This document shows positions 31,460 through 41,737 of a stretch of DNA of 64,000 nt, piece by piece. Under the pieces are notes generated by a model, which was not told where the DNA came from, did no database searches, and saw only the letters and a list, made by a program, of their open reading frames with translations. Source of the stretch: Pseudomonas paraeruginosa PA7 (GTDB lineage: Bacteria; Pseudomonadota; Gammaproteobacteria; Pseudomonadales; Pseudomonadaceae); NCBI RefSeq assembly GCF_000017205.1, contig NC_009656.1:682001-746000 (forward strand). Reading direction: 5' to 3'. Position numbers and translations under genes: made by a program. How positions within the stretch are numbered: the first letter of the stretch is position 1; every line of letters starts with the position of its first letter.

Positions 31460-34153
31460 CTATCCAGCCCTTTTGAAGATCCAGCAGTTGATGGAGCGCT
31501 GTTCCAGGCGGGAATGGCACTTGCGAGTCTCGATGAAGGTGTGCGTGCGGCTTTGCCTCAGGTAGCGTTGGAGCAGGGCCGTAGGCAGCACCTCCTGGCC
31601 GGCAGCGCGGCAAGCCTGCTGGAAGTGGTTCAGGTTGACGGCGATCAATCCCTTTTCCGTGCTGTGGTTCAGCGTCTCGCGGATCTCGTGGTGGGTTTCG
31701 CCATCGCTGTCCGTCACGGTGACGGTCTGCTCGTTGAGGTAGTGGTAGATCTGCCAGAACTGGGCGGCGGTCTTGTTCTCTGCGGTGCAGCTCTGTTGCC
31801 GATCTAGGGCGCGGGCCTCCAGATGGCGTGCCAGGGATTCCAGATCACGATCGGTCCAGGCCGGGAACAGCGATTGAGTGGCCTTGGCCGCCGCCATGAC
31901 CTGGGCGTGGCAAAGCACGATCCGGCTGTGACTGACGCCGCTCTGGGACATGAACCGCTGTTCGTAGTGAGGAAAGGCCTCGAAATAGCGCTGCAGCCAG
32001 GCGTTCTCTTGGCACAGAACAGCACGCAGGTAGCCCGCCAGTTGCTCGACCGGGATAGCTTTCAGGCGGTCGGCCAGGGGCTTGAGGTCGGGGCTATGGT
32101 GGTCCAGCGTCATGTGCAAATAGACGATCCTGGTCAGGATCGCTTCCGAGCCGTCCACCATGGTGTTCTGTGAGATACAGACCGCCCCCCGGAAAATCAG
32201 CGCCTCCGTATCGCTGTTGCCCGACTTCACGCCGGTGACACGCAGCTTGGCGTTATGGTCGAACAGCGGTTTGATTTCATCCCAGCTGTATTGCTCAGTC
32301 AGGGTGCGCCCCATGGCGTCGGTCTTTTCCCGGTCGGACTCTAGGAGCACCACGGGCATGTTAGAGACGGCAGACATGGCGCGGAGTAGACCGATGCCGG
32401 ATGCGCCGTTGCCGCTGGGCTTGATGCCTTCCTCGTCCTTGCGGCCAATCAAGCGCCAGAGGAACCGAAGCAAGGTGGTCTTACCGGACCCGGCGACGCC
32501 GGTCAGTTCCAGGAAAGGCCAGGAGGACTGCGCGCTGCGGATCTGCTGGGCAAACAGGGTACCGGTCCACCAGGACAGCGCCGCCAGGCCGTTGAGGCTG
32601 AACACTGCGCGGAAGTCTGCGAACCAGGACGGGTCGAAGGCCTCGCCCTGGAAGACGGGGTAGCTACGCGCCGAGGTCTTCAAACCGTCGCCGCCAATGT
32701 CCAGAAAGCCATGGTCGTTGGTCATGATTTCCTTGCCTTTGTGGAAGCCGAAGGAGGGGTAGCAATAGGCGCCAGTGGCTTCGTCGTAGCCAATGAAGGG
32801 CAACGTGCGAACGGTGCTGGGGTTGCGTAGCCACTCGCTTTTGAGCATGGCCAGCACCCGTTCGCCGCCTTCGAACATGCCGCCTGGGGTGCGCTCCAGT
32901 AGAGCTTTCGTGAAGCCTCGCGGCTCGGTTATCGCGCTCGGCGGCAGCGGCTCTTTGCAGTTCAGGCGGGAGTTCGGGAAGTCGAACTGGAAGAAGTAGC
33001 GCTGCTCGCCGGTGATCGCATCGCGCTCGATGTATTCGAAGCGCGGGACACAGTTGGCCACCTGGCTGATGGTTGTGTGTTTGGCGAACTCGGGCTGGTG
33101 TCCGTCCACGTCGTCGCCATCCAGATCTTTCTGCAACTCGGTGAGGTTCACCCGGGCCGAGTACAGGCAGTTGTCGAACTCGACCAGGAAGAACGGGCGC
33201 GGTCGCTTGATGTACAGCAGATAAGCCTTCTTCATCGGCGACGTGGCGCAGAACAGCCGGCCCCGGTAGCACGCTTCCTGCAGGAATGCGTCGTCCAGCT
33301 GGCCGTCGCGGTACACGTCGTCCCAGTCGCGCTTCTTCCCGTCGGCCCGCTGCCCGGCTAGGGCTACCCAGCCGATTTCCCCTCGCTTGCGGATCCCTGC
33401 CAGGTACTTAGGAATCACTGCATGGGCAGCTGGGTCATCATCCAGGGCGATGATCCAGGTAATGAGTTTCCCTTTGTTCTCTTCGAGGATTCGCCACGGG
33501 AAGTTGTTGGCCGAGATCGAGGCGATCACCTTATAGCCGGCGAGCCACAGCGCGATGGCGTGGAAGATCCCTTCCACGATGTACACCCGGTCGTTCTTCT
33601 CGTAGGTCTGGCCAGTTGGCTCCCAGCCATCGCCCTTGTACGTCATCCCTTTGCGGATCCCGGCCTTGTCGCCTTCGTTCGCGGCCACGGCGCGGGCGTC
33701 GATGATCCGTTCCCAATAGCCATTGCAGAGCGGGAAACGCACTGTGTCCGCCCAGGATCCGTTCGCCATCGGCCGGCGGCCCTGGGTGTACCAGCCCGCG
33801 ATCTTGGAAATGTCGAAGCCGCGGCTGCGCTGCAGGTAGGCGTCGGCGGTGGCGTTGGGGTTCTCCGGCGTCGAAGGGAAGCGCTCGCTCAGATTCTCGA
33901 AGAGGTGGCGGTAGCGTTCGCGGGTTTTCTCTTCGTAACCACACTGGTTCAACCGGTTGCATTTCAACTGGTAGGGCTTGCTCTTGCTGATGTACAGCGA
34001 GCGCTTGCCGCAGCCCGGACATTGCCCTTTGTTCAGGTACTCGTCCGAGGCTTCGTGCGGTTTGAAGTCCAGTTCTCTGTCGTTCTCCAGGGCCGGGATC
34101 ACGTCCTGGCGGTAGATATCTTCGAACTGCTCTTGGGTGCTGCGTGCGGTCAT
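31460..34153 (-). CDS. Phage replication protein: primase with helicase domain
   Basis: 897 aa. The N-terminal zinc ribbon (CPGCGKRSLYI, then CNRLNQCGYEE, residues about 38-70) is of the primase type, followed by a TOPRIM-like region (VYIVEGIFHAIALWLAGYKV and WIIALDDDPAAH). A P-loop helicase-like domain has LTGVAGSGKTTLLRFLWRLI near residue 545 and a VVLLESD Walker B-like strand. It probably primes and unwinds phage DNA at the nearby origin. Second gene of the leftward early operon, 10 bp after cox. Confidence 0.85.
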   Translation of the reverse strand: MTARSTQEQFEDIYRQDVIPALENDRELDFKPHEASDEYLNKGQCPGCGKRSLYISKSKPYQLKCNRLNQCGYEEKTRERYRHLFENLSERFPSTPENPNATADAYLQRSRGFDISKIAGWYTQGRRPMANGSWADTVRFPLCNGYWERIIDARAVAANEGDKAGIRKGMTYKGDGWEPTGQTYEKNDRVYIVEGIFHAIALWLAGYKVIASISANNFPWRILEENKGKLITWIIALDDDPAAHAVIPKYLAGIRKRGEIGWVALAGQRADGKKRDWDDVYRDGQLDDAFLQEACYRGRLFCATSPMKKAYLLYIKRPRPFFLVEFDNCLYSARVNLTELQKDLDGDDVDGHQPEFAKHTTISQVANCVPRFEYIERDAITGEQRYFFQFDFPNSRLNCKEPLPPSAITEPRGFTKALLERTPGGMFEGGERVLAMLKSEWLRNPSTVRTLPFIGYDEATGAYCYPSFGFHKGKEIMTNDHGFLDIGGDGLKTSARSYPVFQGEAFDPSWFADFRAVFSLNGLAALSWWTGTLFAQQIRSAQSSWPFLELTGVAGSGKTTLLRFLWRLIGRKDEEGIKPSGNGASGIGLLRAMSAVSNMPVVLLESDREKTDAMGRTLTEQYSWDEIKPLFDHNAKLRVTGVKSGNSDTEALIFRGAVCISQNTMVDGSEAILTRIVYLHMTLDHHSPDLKPLADRLKAIPVEQLAGYLRAVLCQENAWLQRYFEAFPHYEQRFMSQSGVSHSRIVLCHAQVMAAAKATQSLFPAWTDRDLESLARHLEARALDRQQSCTAENKTAAQFWQIYHYLNEQTVTVTDSDGETHHEIRETLNHSTEKGLIAVNLNHFQQACRAAGQEVLPTALLQRYLRQSRTHTFIETRKCHSRLEQRSINCWIFKRAG

Positions 34154-34163
34154 TGCCGGCCCC

Positions 34164-34406
34164 TTACTGCTTACCGGCCTTGCCGTTCGCTTTTTTCTCG
34201 GCGCGTACCCGTTGCGCCTGCTCGGCGGCCTCCATGGCCAAGTCGATCATGTTGATGAAAACCGTTCCTTTGGCTTCGCCTGGCCACTTTGGGCGGATCA
34301 GGAATTCGCCGCGCTCGATCTTGTTTCGCACGGTGCGTTCGTTGAGGCCAGCACGCCTCGCAAACTCGTTTGGCGTCACATACGGCGTGTCGATGGTGAT
34401 CTGCAT
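34164..34406 (-). CDS. Cox-like regulator/excisionase
   Basis: 80 aa. The N-terminal HTH reads VTPNEFARRAGLNERTVRNK, then IERGEFLIRPK, the Cox pattern of P2/HP1; the tail is Lys/Ala-rich. Cox proteins repress the lysogenic promoter and direct excision. It is the first gene transcribed from the early promoter, divergent from the repressor. Confidence 0.82.
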   Translation of the reverse strand: MQITIDTPYVTPNEFARRAGLNERTVRNKIERGEFLIRPKWPGEAKGTVFINMIDLAMEAAEQAQRVRAEKKANGKAGKQ

Positions 34407-34440
34407 TCTGCTAACCTCCGCAGGGATATTTTCGGAATAA

Positions 34441-34456
34441 GTTCCTTACGCGGAAC
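34441..34456. promoter_or_regulatory. Repressor operator O1
   Basis: GTTCC-TTACGC-GGAAC (16 bp shown, with A/C flanks). Its centre lies 24 bp from that of O2. It sits just downstream of the early promoter -10 and overlaps the expected promoter of the repressor-integrase operon. Confidence 0.75.
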
Positions 34457-34458
34457 CT

Positions 34459-34487
34459 ATGTTGGTTCCTTAAGTGGAACCTGTCAA
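34459..34487 (-). promoter_or_regulatory. Early (cox-rep) promoter
   Basis: Minus strand: TTGACA (34487-34482), a 17-bp spacer, then CAACAT (34464-34459) as a weak -10. Operator O2 occupies the spacer exactly. Confidence 0.6.
34464..34481. promoter_or_regulatory. Repressor operator O2
   Basis: The perfect 18-bp half-site pair GGTTCC-TTAAGT-GGAACC, matching O3 at 28063-28080 in both half-sites and the spacer length. Confidence 0.8.
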
Positions 34488-34499
34488 GAGAGGGGAAGA

Positions 34500-34736
34500 A
34501 TGGATTTGCCAGCGAAGTTCAAGGCGATACGTGCCAAGGAAAAGCTCACTCAGGCGGAGTTCTGTGCCTTGGTGGAGATCAGCATCAGCAGTTGGAAGAA
34601 ATACGAGGCATCCATAATCGACATGGGGGCCACTCCCCTCCTGAAAGTCACCAATCACCCCCGTTTCCTGAAGTACACGCTGTGGCTGATGACAGGGACC
34701 ACGGCTCCAGCGTGCGGCCAGGTGAGCCCGGAGTGA
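34500..34736 (+). CDS. Lysogeny repressor (small HTH protein)
   Basis: 78 aa, beginning [20 protein letters not shown]. The HTH is [20 protein letters not shown]. It lacks a RecA-cleavable C-terminal domain, so induction is probably not by LexA-type self-cleavage; P2-like phages behave this way. The operators lie just upstream. Integrase begins 5 bp after its stop, so both form a lysogenic operon. Ribosome site AGGGGAAG is 4-5 nt from the ATG. Confidence 0.75.
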   Translation: MDLPAKFKAIRAKEKLTQAEFCALVEISISSWKKYEASIIDMGATPLLKVTNHPRFLKYTLWLMTGTTAPACGQVSPE

Positions 34737-34740
34737 TCCC

Positions 34741-35925
34741 GTGACGATCAGGAAGCTGGACGATGGCCAGTGGCTTGTGGATTGCCGGCCCGAGGGGCGC
34801 TATGGCCCCAGGATCCGGAAGAAACTACGGACCAAGAACGAAGCACTGAACTTTCAGAACAGGATCATGGGCGACGGGGCCCGGGGCGAGTTCGAGAAAC
34901 GCCCGGCCCGCGACGAACGCCGGTTGTCTGAGCTGGTGCGGCTGTGGTTCTCATTGCACGGCCAGAACCTGAAAACGGGGGCCGAGCGGCTGCGTCTGCT
35001 GGAAGCGATGGCCGAGCGCATGGGCGATCCGAAGGCCTACCGGTTCGATGCGGCGATGTTCGCGCAGTATCGCGCCGAGCGTGCCGAGGGCCAGCACGTT
35101 CGATCCAGCGTCGGCAGGGGCCGGCGCAAAGGGGCGGCGGGTAAGGGCGTCGGTGCAAACACTCTGAACCATGAACTGGCCTACCTCAGCGCCGTTTTCA
35201 GCGAGTTGAGCCGGCTTGGTGAGTGGCGGGGTGACAACCCGCTGGCCAGCGTGCGCCCGCTGAAGTTCGACGACGCGGAGATGGTGTGCTTGGAGCTTGA
35301 CCAGGTTGATGCGCTCCTGGACGAACTCAACACCCGGGACTCAGCGGCGGGGCTGATCGCCGAAGTCTGCCTATCCACGGGGGCGCGCTGGGGTGAGGCC
35401 GAGTCCCTGCAGGTGCGCCAGGTGCATGGCGGCATGGTGCATTACAGCCGCACGAAGTCGAGTAAGAACCGCTCTGTCCCGATCTCCAAAGACCTAGAGC
35501 GCCGCCTGTTGGCCGCGCTGCCATTCCGGAGCGGTTACAACACGTTCCGCCGGGCTGTTGAGGCTGTTGGATTGGATCTGCCGGAAGGGCAGCTTACACA
35601 CGTCCTGCGGCACACGTTCGCGAGCCACTACATGCGCAACGGTGGCGACATCATCACGTTGCAGCGGGTCCTGGGCCATGCCTCGCTACAGATGACCATG
35701 CGCTATGCCCATTTCAGTCCTGGCCACATGGCCGAGGTGGTCCACCTGCACCCGCTCGCTGGACGGTGTGGACCTTTTGTGGACCAAGGTGAGGAAATGA
35801 AATCGGAAGGAGGGGCTATTTCGGTGGGCCAGAAAGGCGAAAGCCGCGCAGTGCGCGGCTTTGAAGGTGGTGGGCCCACACGGACTCGAACCGTGGACCA
35901 AAGGATTATGAGTCCTCTGCTCTAA
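34741..35925 (+). CDS. int: Prophage tyrosine integrase
   Basis: 394 aa from a GTG start with GGAG upstream. The N-terminal arm-binding and core-binding domains are followed by the catalytic residues TGARWGE (Arg I), HVLRHTF (His-x-x-Arg) and [16 protein letters not shown] (His and Tyr). The family match is to HP1/P2-type integrases. The last 55 residues run past the catalytic Tyr, through the tRNA terminator hairpin and into the antisense of the tRNA. The final codons therefore come from attR and change on excision. Confidence 0.92.
   Translation: MTIRKLDDGQWLVDCRPEGRYGPRIRKKLRTKNEALNFQNRIMGDGARGEFEKRPARDERRLSELVRLWFSLHGQNLKTGAERLRLLEAMAERMGDPKAYRFDAAMFAQYRAERAEGQHVRSSVGRGRRKGAAGKGVGANTLNHELAYLSAVFSELSRLGEWRGDNPLASVRPLKFDDAEMVCLELDQVDALLDELNTRDSAAGLIAEVCLSTGARWGEAESLQVRQVHGGMVHYSRTKSSKNRSVPISKDLERRLLAALPFRSGYNTFRRAVEAVGLDLPEGQLTHVLRHTFASHYMRNGGDIITLQRVLGHASLQMTMRYAHFSPGHMAEVVHLHPLAGRCGPFVDQGEEMKSEGGAISVGQKGESRAVRGFEGGGPTRTRTVDQRIMSPLL
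35767..35784 (+). promoter_or_regulatory. Candidate integrase arm-type sites (right arm)
   Basis: TGTGGAC at 35767-35773 and 35778-35784, period 11 bp, inside the 3' part of int. It mirrors the left pair at 6260-6277. Confidence 0.5.
35840..35862 (-). terminator. tRNA terminator hairpin
   Basis: On the minus strand AAAGCCGCGC-AGTGCGCGGCTTT-like inverted repeat directly follows the tRNA CCA. It is part of the att repeat and is also translated, on the other strand, as integrase codons. Confidence 0.7.
35840..35912. repeat. attR: right 73-bp attachment repeat
   Basis: A perfect copy of 6093-6165. It ends one base past the first anticodon-loop positions, so recombination occurs within the tRNA between its anticodon loop and 3' end. 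Here the repeat joins the chromosomal tRNA 5' half and restores the gene. Confidence 0.95.
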
Positions 35926-35944
35926 CCGACTGAGCTATAGGCCC
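35868..35944 (-). tRNA. tRNA with CAU anticodon (tRNA-Met or tRNA-Ile2)
   Basis: 77 nt with encoded CCA. The acceptor stem is GGGCCTA/TGGGCCC, the anticodon loop CTCATAA gives anticodon CAU (35910-35908) and the T-loop is TTCGAGT. The extra loop TGGTC resembles E. coli Ile2 (lysidine-modified), but elongator Met cannot be excluded by eye. It is the prophage integration site; the gene is intact after insertion. Confidence 0.92.
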
Positions 35945-35960
35945 CCAGAAGGTCGGCGGA

Positions 35961-38900
35961 TTATACCGGCGCTTCGCGGGGAGCGCCAATCGGCTGGCGC
36001 GGTTTGAGGAACTTGCTGGCGAACAGCTCGGCGGGCAGCGGCGGGCTGAGGACGAAGCCCTGGATCTGCTCGCAGCCTTCGTGGGTGAGGAAGCTCTGCT
36101 GGCCCTCGGTTTCCACCCCTTCGGCGATCACCGTGAGCTGCATGCTGCGGCCGAGGGCGATGATGGCGCGGGTGATGGCGGCGTCGTGGGGGTCGTCGGG
36201 AAGGCCGCGGATGAACGACTTGTCGATCTTCAGGATATCCAGCGGCAGGCGCTTGAGGTAGCTGAGCGAGGAGTAGCCGGTGCCGAAGTCGTCGATCGCC
36301 AGTTGTACGCCGAGATCCTTGAGGCCGCGGAGCACGCCGAGGGCTTCCTCGGTCTGGTTCATGATGAAGCTTTCGGTGATCTCCAGTTGCAGCCGCGAGG
36401 GCTCCAGGCCGGACTGTGCCAGCAACTGGCGGAGGCGCTCGATCAGTTGCGGCTGGCCGAGCTGGGCGCCGGCGAGGTTCACCGACAGCGGGCCGAACGG
36501 TGCGTGCAGCTTCTGCCAGTCGCCCATCTGCTGGCAGGCATGTTCCAGCACCCAGTCGCCGAGGGGCAGGATCAGTCCGCAATCCTCGGCGAGGGGGATG
36601 AAGCGTTCCGGGGAAATTTCCCCGAACAAGGGGTGGTGCCAGCGCACCAGCGCTTCGGCGCCGACCAGCAGGCCGCTTTCCAGGCTCAGCTTGGGCTGGT
36701 AGTAGAGCAGCAGTTCGTCGCGTTCGAGGGCGCGACGCAGTTCGGTTTCCAGGGCCATGCGTTCGGTGGCCAGGAAGGTCAGCTCGCGGGTGTAGTACTC
36801 GATGCGGCTGCGCCCGCGGGACTTGGCGCGGTACATGGCGGCGTCGGCGTTCTTCACCAGGGTCGGCGCGTCGTCGCCGTCCTTGGGGAACAGGGCGATG
36901 CCGATGCTGGCGCTGACGAAGAACTCATGGCCATCGGCCTGGAATGGCGCGGTGAAGGCGTTCAGCAGCTTGCGTGCGACATGCTCGGCATCGCTTTCCT
37001 GGTGCAGGCCGGGGAGCAGGATGATGAATTCGTCGCCGCCCAGCCGGGCTACGGTATCGACATCGCGCAACTGGTCGCGCAGGCGCTCGGCGATGGCCTT
37101 GAGCAGCAGGTCGCCGGTGGGGTGGCCGAGGCTGTCGTTGATGTGCTTGAAGCGGTCCAGATCGATGAACAGCACGGCGCCGGGACGGCTTTCCTCGCGC
37201 GCCTCGTCGAGGGCGTGGTCAAGGCGGTGCTCGAACAGCAGGCGGTTGGGCAGGCCGGTGAGCGGGTCGTGGTGGGCCTGGTAGTCGAGCCGCGCCTGGG
37301 CGTACTTGAGGGTGGAGATATCGGCGAAGACCCCGACGAAATGGGTGATCTCGCCCTGCGGATTGTGCACCGCGCTGATGGTCAGCCACTCGGGATACAG
37401 CTCGCCGGTCTTGCGCCGGTTCCAGATCTCGCCCTGCCAATGGCCCTCGCGTTCCAACTGGTTCCACATGGCCAGGTAGAAGGCACGGTCGTGCTGCCCG
37501 GAGGAGAGCAGGCGCGGCGACTGGCCGAGGGCTTCCTGCTCGCTGTAGCCGGTGATCTCGCTGAAGGCGCGGTTGACCGCGGTGATGCGCTGGCGGGTAT
37601 CGGTGATCATCACCCCTTCGGCGGTGCTTTCGAAGACGGTGGCGGCCTGCTGCAACTTTTCCTCCATGAGCTGGCGCTCGGTGACGTCGCGGGCGATGGT
37701 CAGCACGCAGTCCTCGCCGCCGATGCTGATCTGGTGGGCGGACATTTCGCATTGGCGGATGCTGCCGTTGCGGATCAGTACGGGGGCGGTGAAACCCTGG
37801 GTCAGAGTATGGTGGCGCACCAGCGACATCAGGCGCTTGCGGTCCTCGGGGTCGACCCACAGGCCGAGTTCGAGGGTCGAGCGCGAAGTGACTTCGTCGC
37901 GGCGGTAGCCGGTGAGGCGGCTGAAGCCTTCGTTGACGTCGATCAGCGTGCCGTCCTCCAGGCGGCTGATCAGCAGACCGTCGGGCGAGGCGTGAAAGGC
38001 GTTGGCGAATTTTTCCTCGGAGATCCGTAGCAGCTCCTGGGTCTCCAGCAGGCGGGTGATGTCGCGGATCACCACCACCAGCGCCGGGCGCTGGTCGAGG
38101 GTCACGTGCTGGGCGCTGAGCAGGGCACTGAAGGTATCGCCGTCACGGCGCCGCAGCGGTACCTCGAGGTTGGCGAGGTTGCCCTGGGCGAGTTTTTCCA
38201 GTACCTGCGGGCCGAGCCCGGGGGCGCCCCAGATGCCCAGTTCGGTGGCGGTCTTGCCGAGAGCCTCCGTGGCGGCGATGCCGATCTGCTGCTCGAAGGT
38301 GCTGTTCACCGCGAGGAAGCGGCCATCGGCGCCGTTGGCCAGCACCACCATGTCCGGGCAGTGGTGGAACACCGAGGCGAATTTCTGCTCGGACAGGCGC
38401 AGGGCCTGTTCGGTGTGCTTGGTCTCGGTGATGTCGATCATCAGGCCGCGCAGGAGCAGCTCATGGCCCTGCCCGATCAGTGTGACCAGGTCGCGGATCC
38501 ACACCACCCGGCCGTCGGCGGCGAGCATCCGGTAGTCGAAACTGTGGTCGCGGCCGGCCTGGCTTTCGCTCAGGCAGTAGTCGATGGCGTGTTCGGCGTC
38601 GTCGGGGTGCAGGGTGCGTTGCCAGAAGCCTGGCTCCAGCCACTCGGCCAGGGGATAGCCGAGCAGGCGCTCGGCATGTGGCGAGACATAGGTGAAGCGG
38701 TTTTCCGTCAGGCGCATCTCCCAGGCGATGGCGTTCAGGCTCTCCACCAGGCCGCGGTAGTGCTGCTCGCTGTCGCGCAGGTCCTGTTCCAGCTGGCGGC
38801 GCCGGCTTACCTCGCGGCGCAGGCGGCGGTTCATGGCCAGCAGCACGGCGACCGAAACCAGGATCAGCAGGGCGACAGGAATGCCGTAGCGGGCCAGCGC

Positions 38901-39698
38901 GCCCCAGGCCGGCCGCCGGTCGAGCAGGCCGCCGACCCAGGGCGCCTGGAGCCGATCGATTTCCTCGGCGCGGAGGTCGGCGAACACCTTGTCGATGATC
39001 CCGGCGAGGATCGGCTCGCCGCGCGGCACGGCCATCGCCAGTTGGTAGCGGTAGGGCGTCTCGCCGCTGATCTCCAGGCCGCTGAGCTTGAGCTGGCGCA
39101 GGTTCCACACGCTGGAGGCGAAGTCGCCGACGAACGCGTCGGCCTGGCCGGTGGCCAGCGCCTGCAGGGCGGCGGCGACCGACGGCAGCGGCAGCAGGGT
39201 GAGGTCCGGGTGTCGGGCGACCAGTAGCTCGTGGGGGGCGTAGTGATCCACCACCGCGACCTTGAGCCCGTAGAGCTCGTCGATCCGTTTCGGCAGCGGC
39301 CCGTTCTTGCGCGCCAGGATGATGATCGGGAAATCCAGGTAGGGACGGGGGAACGTCAGGTATTCCTGGCGTTCCGGAGTGGCCATGATGCCGGGCAGCA
39401 GGTCGAGCCGGCCGGCCCGGGCCTGCTCGAGGACCTGTGTCCGGCTCCTTGGCTCCACAGGCGTCATGCTGACCCGCAGGCGCTCTTGCAGCAGGGCGAT
39501 GTAGTTGGCGGCCAGTCCTTGGTAATGGCCCTGGGCGTCGCGGAATTCGAAGGGCGGCCAGGAGGTGCCGATGCCCAGGCGGAGCTCCGGATGTTCGGCC
39601 AGCCAGGCCCGTTCCTCGGGCGAGAGCGTGAGGGCGGTGGCCAGCCCTGGCCAGCAGCAGGCCAGACACAGGAGGAGCACGGCCTGCAGACGCTGCAT
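35961..39698 (-). CDS. rmcA: RmcA, redox-regulated c-di-GMP phosphodiesterase
   Basis: 1245 aa, the length of PA0575. Domains in order: signal peptide, periplasmic solute-binding (SBP_bac_3) domain about 25-255, one membrane helix (PVALLILVSVAVLLAM), four PAS domains about 310-810, GGDEF (RLGGDEF) and EAL (AEALVRW). In P. aeruginosa RmcA degrades c-di-GMP in response to redox state and phenazines and affects colony matrix. Both catalytic-domain signatures are complete. Its stop lies 17 bp from the tRNA. Confidence 0.93.
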   Translation of the reverse strand: MQRLQAVLLLCLACCWPGLATALTLSPEERAWLAEHPELRLGIGTSWPPFEFRDAQGHYQGLAANYIALLQERLRVSMTPVEPRSRTQVLEQARAGRLDLLPGIMATPERQEYLTFPRPYLDFPIIILARKNGPLPKRIDELYGLKVAVVDHYAPHELLVARHPDLTLLPLPSVAAALQALATGQADAFVGDFASSVWNLRQLKLSGLEISGETPYRYQLAMAVPRGEPILAGIIDKVFADLRAEEIDRLQAPWVGGLLDRRPAWGALARYGIPVALLILVSVAVLLAMNRRLRREVSRRRQLEQDLRDSEQHYRGLVESLNAIAWEMRLTENRFTYVSPHAERLLGYPLAEWLEPGFWQRTLHPDDAEHAIDYCLSESQAGRDHSFDYRMLAADGRVVWIRDLVTLIGQGHELLLRGLMIDITETKHTEQALRLSEQKFASVFHHCPDMVVLANGADGRFLAVNSTFEQQIGIAATEALGKTATELGIWGAPGLGPQVLEKLAQGNLANLEVPLRRRDGDTFSALLSAQHVTLDQRPALVVVIRDITRLLETQELLRISEEKFANAFHASPDGLLISRLEDGTLIDVNEGFSRLTGYRRDEVTSRSTLELGLWVDPEDRKRLMSLVRHHTLTQGFTAPVLIRNGSIRQCEMSAHQISIGGEDCVLTIARDVTERQLMEEKLQQAATVFESTAEGVMITDTRQRITAVNRAFSEITGYSEQEALGQSPRLLSSGQHDRAFYLAMWNQLEREGHWQGEIWNRRKTGELYPEWLTISAVHNPQGEITHFVGVFADISTLKYAQARLDYQAHHDPLTGLPNRLLFEHRLDHALDEAREESRPGAVLFIDLDRFKHINDSLGHPTGDLLLKAIAERLRDQLRDVDTVARLGGDEFIILLPGLHQESDAEHVARKLLNAFTAPFQADGHEFFVSASIGIALFPKDGDDAPTLVKNADAAMYRAKSRGRSRIEYYTRELTFLATERMALETELRRALERDELLLYYQPKLSLESGLLVGAEALVRWHHPLFGEISPERFIPLAEDCGLILPLGDWVLEHACQQMGDWQKLHAPFGPLSVNLAGAQLGQPQLIERLRQLLAQSGLEPSRLQLEITESFIMNQTEEALGVLRGLKDLGVQLAIDDFGTGYSSLSYLKRLPLDILKIDKSFIRGLPDDPHDAAITRAIIALGRSMQLTVIAEGVETEGQQSFLTHEGCEQIQGFVLSPPLPAELFASKFLKPRQPIGAPREAPV

Positions 39699-39764
39699 GA
39701 GGCGGTCTCGCGATGGAGGGGGGTATAAGCGGAAGTGTAGACGCCGAACGGCGAGACGAGCGGC

Positions 39765-39798
39765 AAAGAAAAACCCCCGGCTTTGCGGGCCGGGGGTT
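39765..39798 (-). terminator. rpoD terminator
   Basis: On the minus strand a 10-bp perfect stem (aacccccggc at 39772-39781 with gccgggggtt at 39789-39798) is followed by TTTTTCTTT. It lies 7 bp after the rpoD stop. Confidence 0.9.
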
Positions 39799-39804
39799 CG
39801 TTCG

Positions 39805-41658
<1,854 letters not shown>

Positions 41659-41737
41659 AACACCCTATCCACTGAAGGTCTTGGCGGGCAAAAAATAAGC
41701 AGAGGATTATACCTGATGCCTGGGCTGAGGCGCCAGT

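Larger units (their letters stand above)
6093..35912. mobile_element. P2/HP1/K139-type myovirus prophage, apparently complete
   Basis: The element is bounded by 73-bp att repeats in a tRNA gene and measures about 29.75 kb from repeat to repeat. It carries integrase, repressor, Cox-like protein, primase/helicase, Ogr/Delta-like activator, both terminase subunits, portal, scaffold, capsid, completion proteins, contractile sheath and tube, lysis genes, tape measure, baseplate, fibre, hub and spike. All of these reading frames look open. The late-gene order, with lysis genes between tube and tape measure and hub and spike last, resembles HP1/K139 relatives more than P2 itself. Confidence 0.95.

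Noticed and set aside
36081-38030. Long plus-strand frame opposite rmcA
   Set aside because: Shadow of rmcA; composition is reverse-complement codons of the PAS/GGDEF region.
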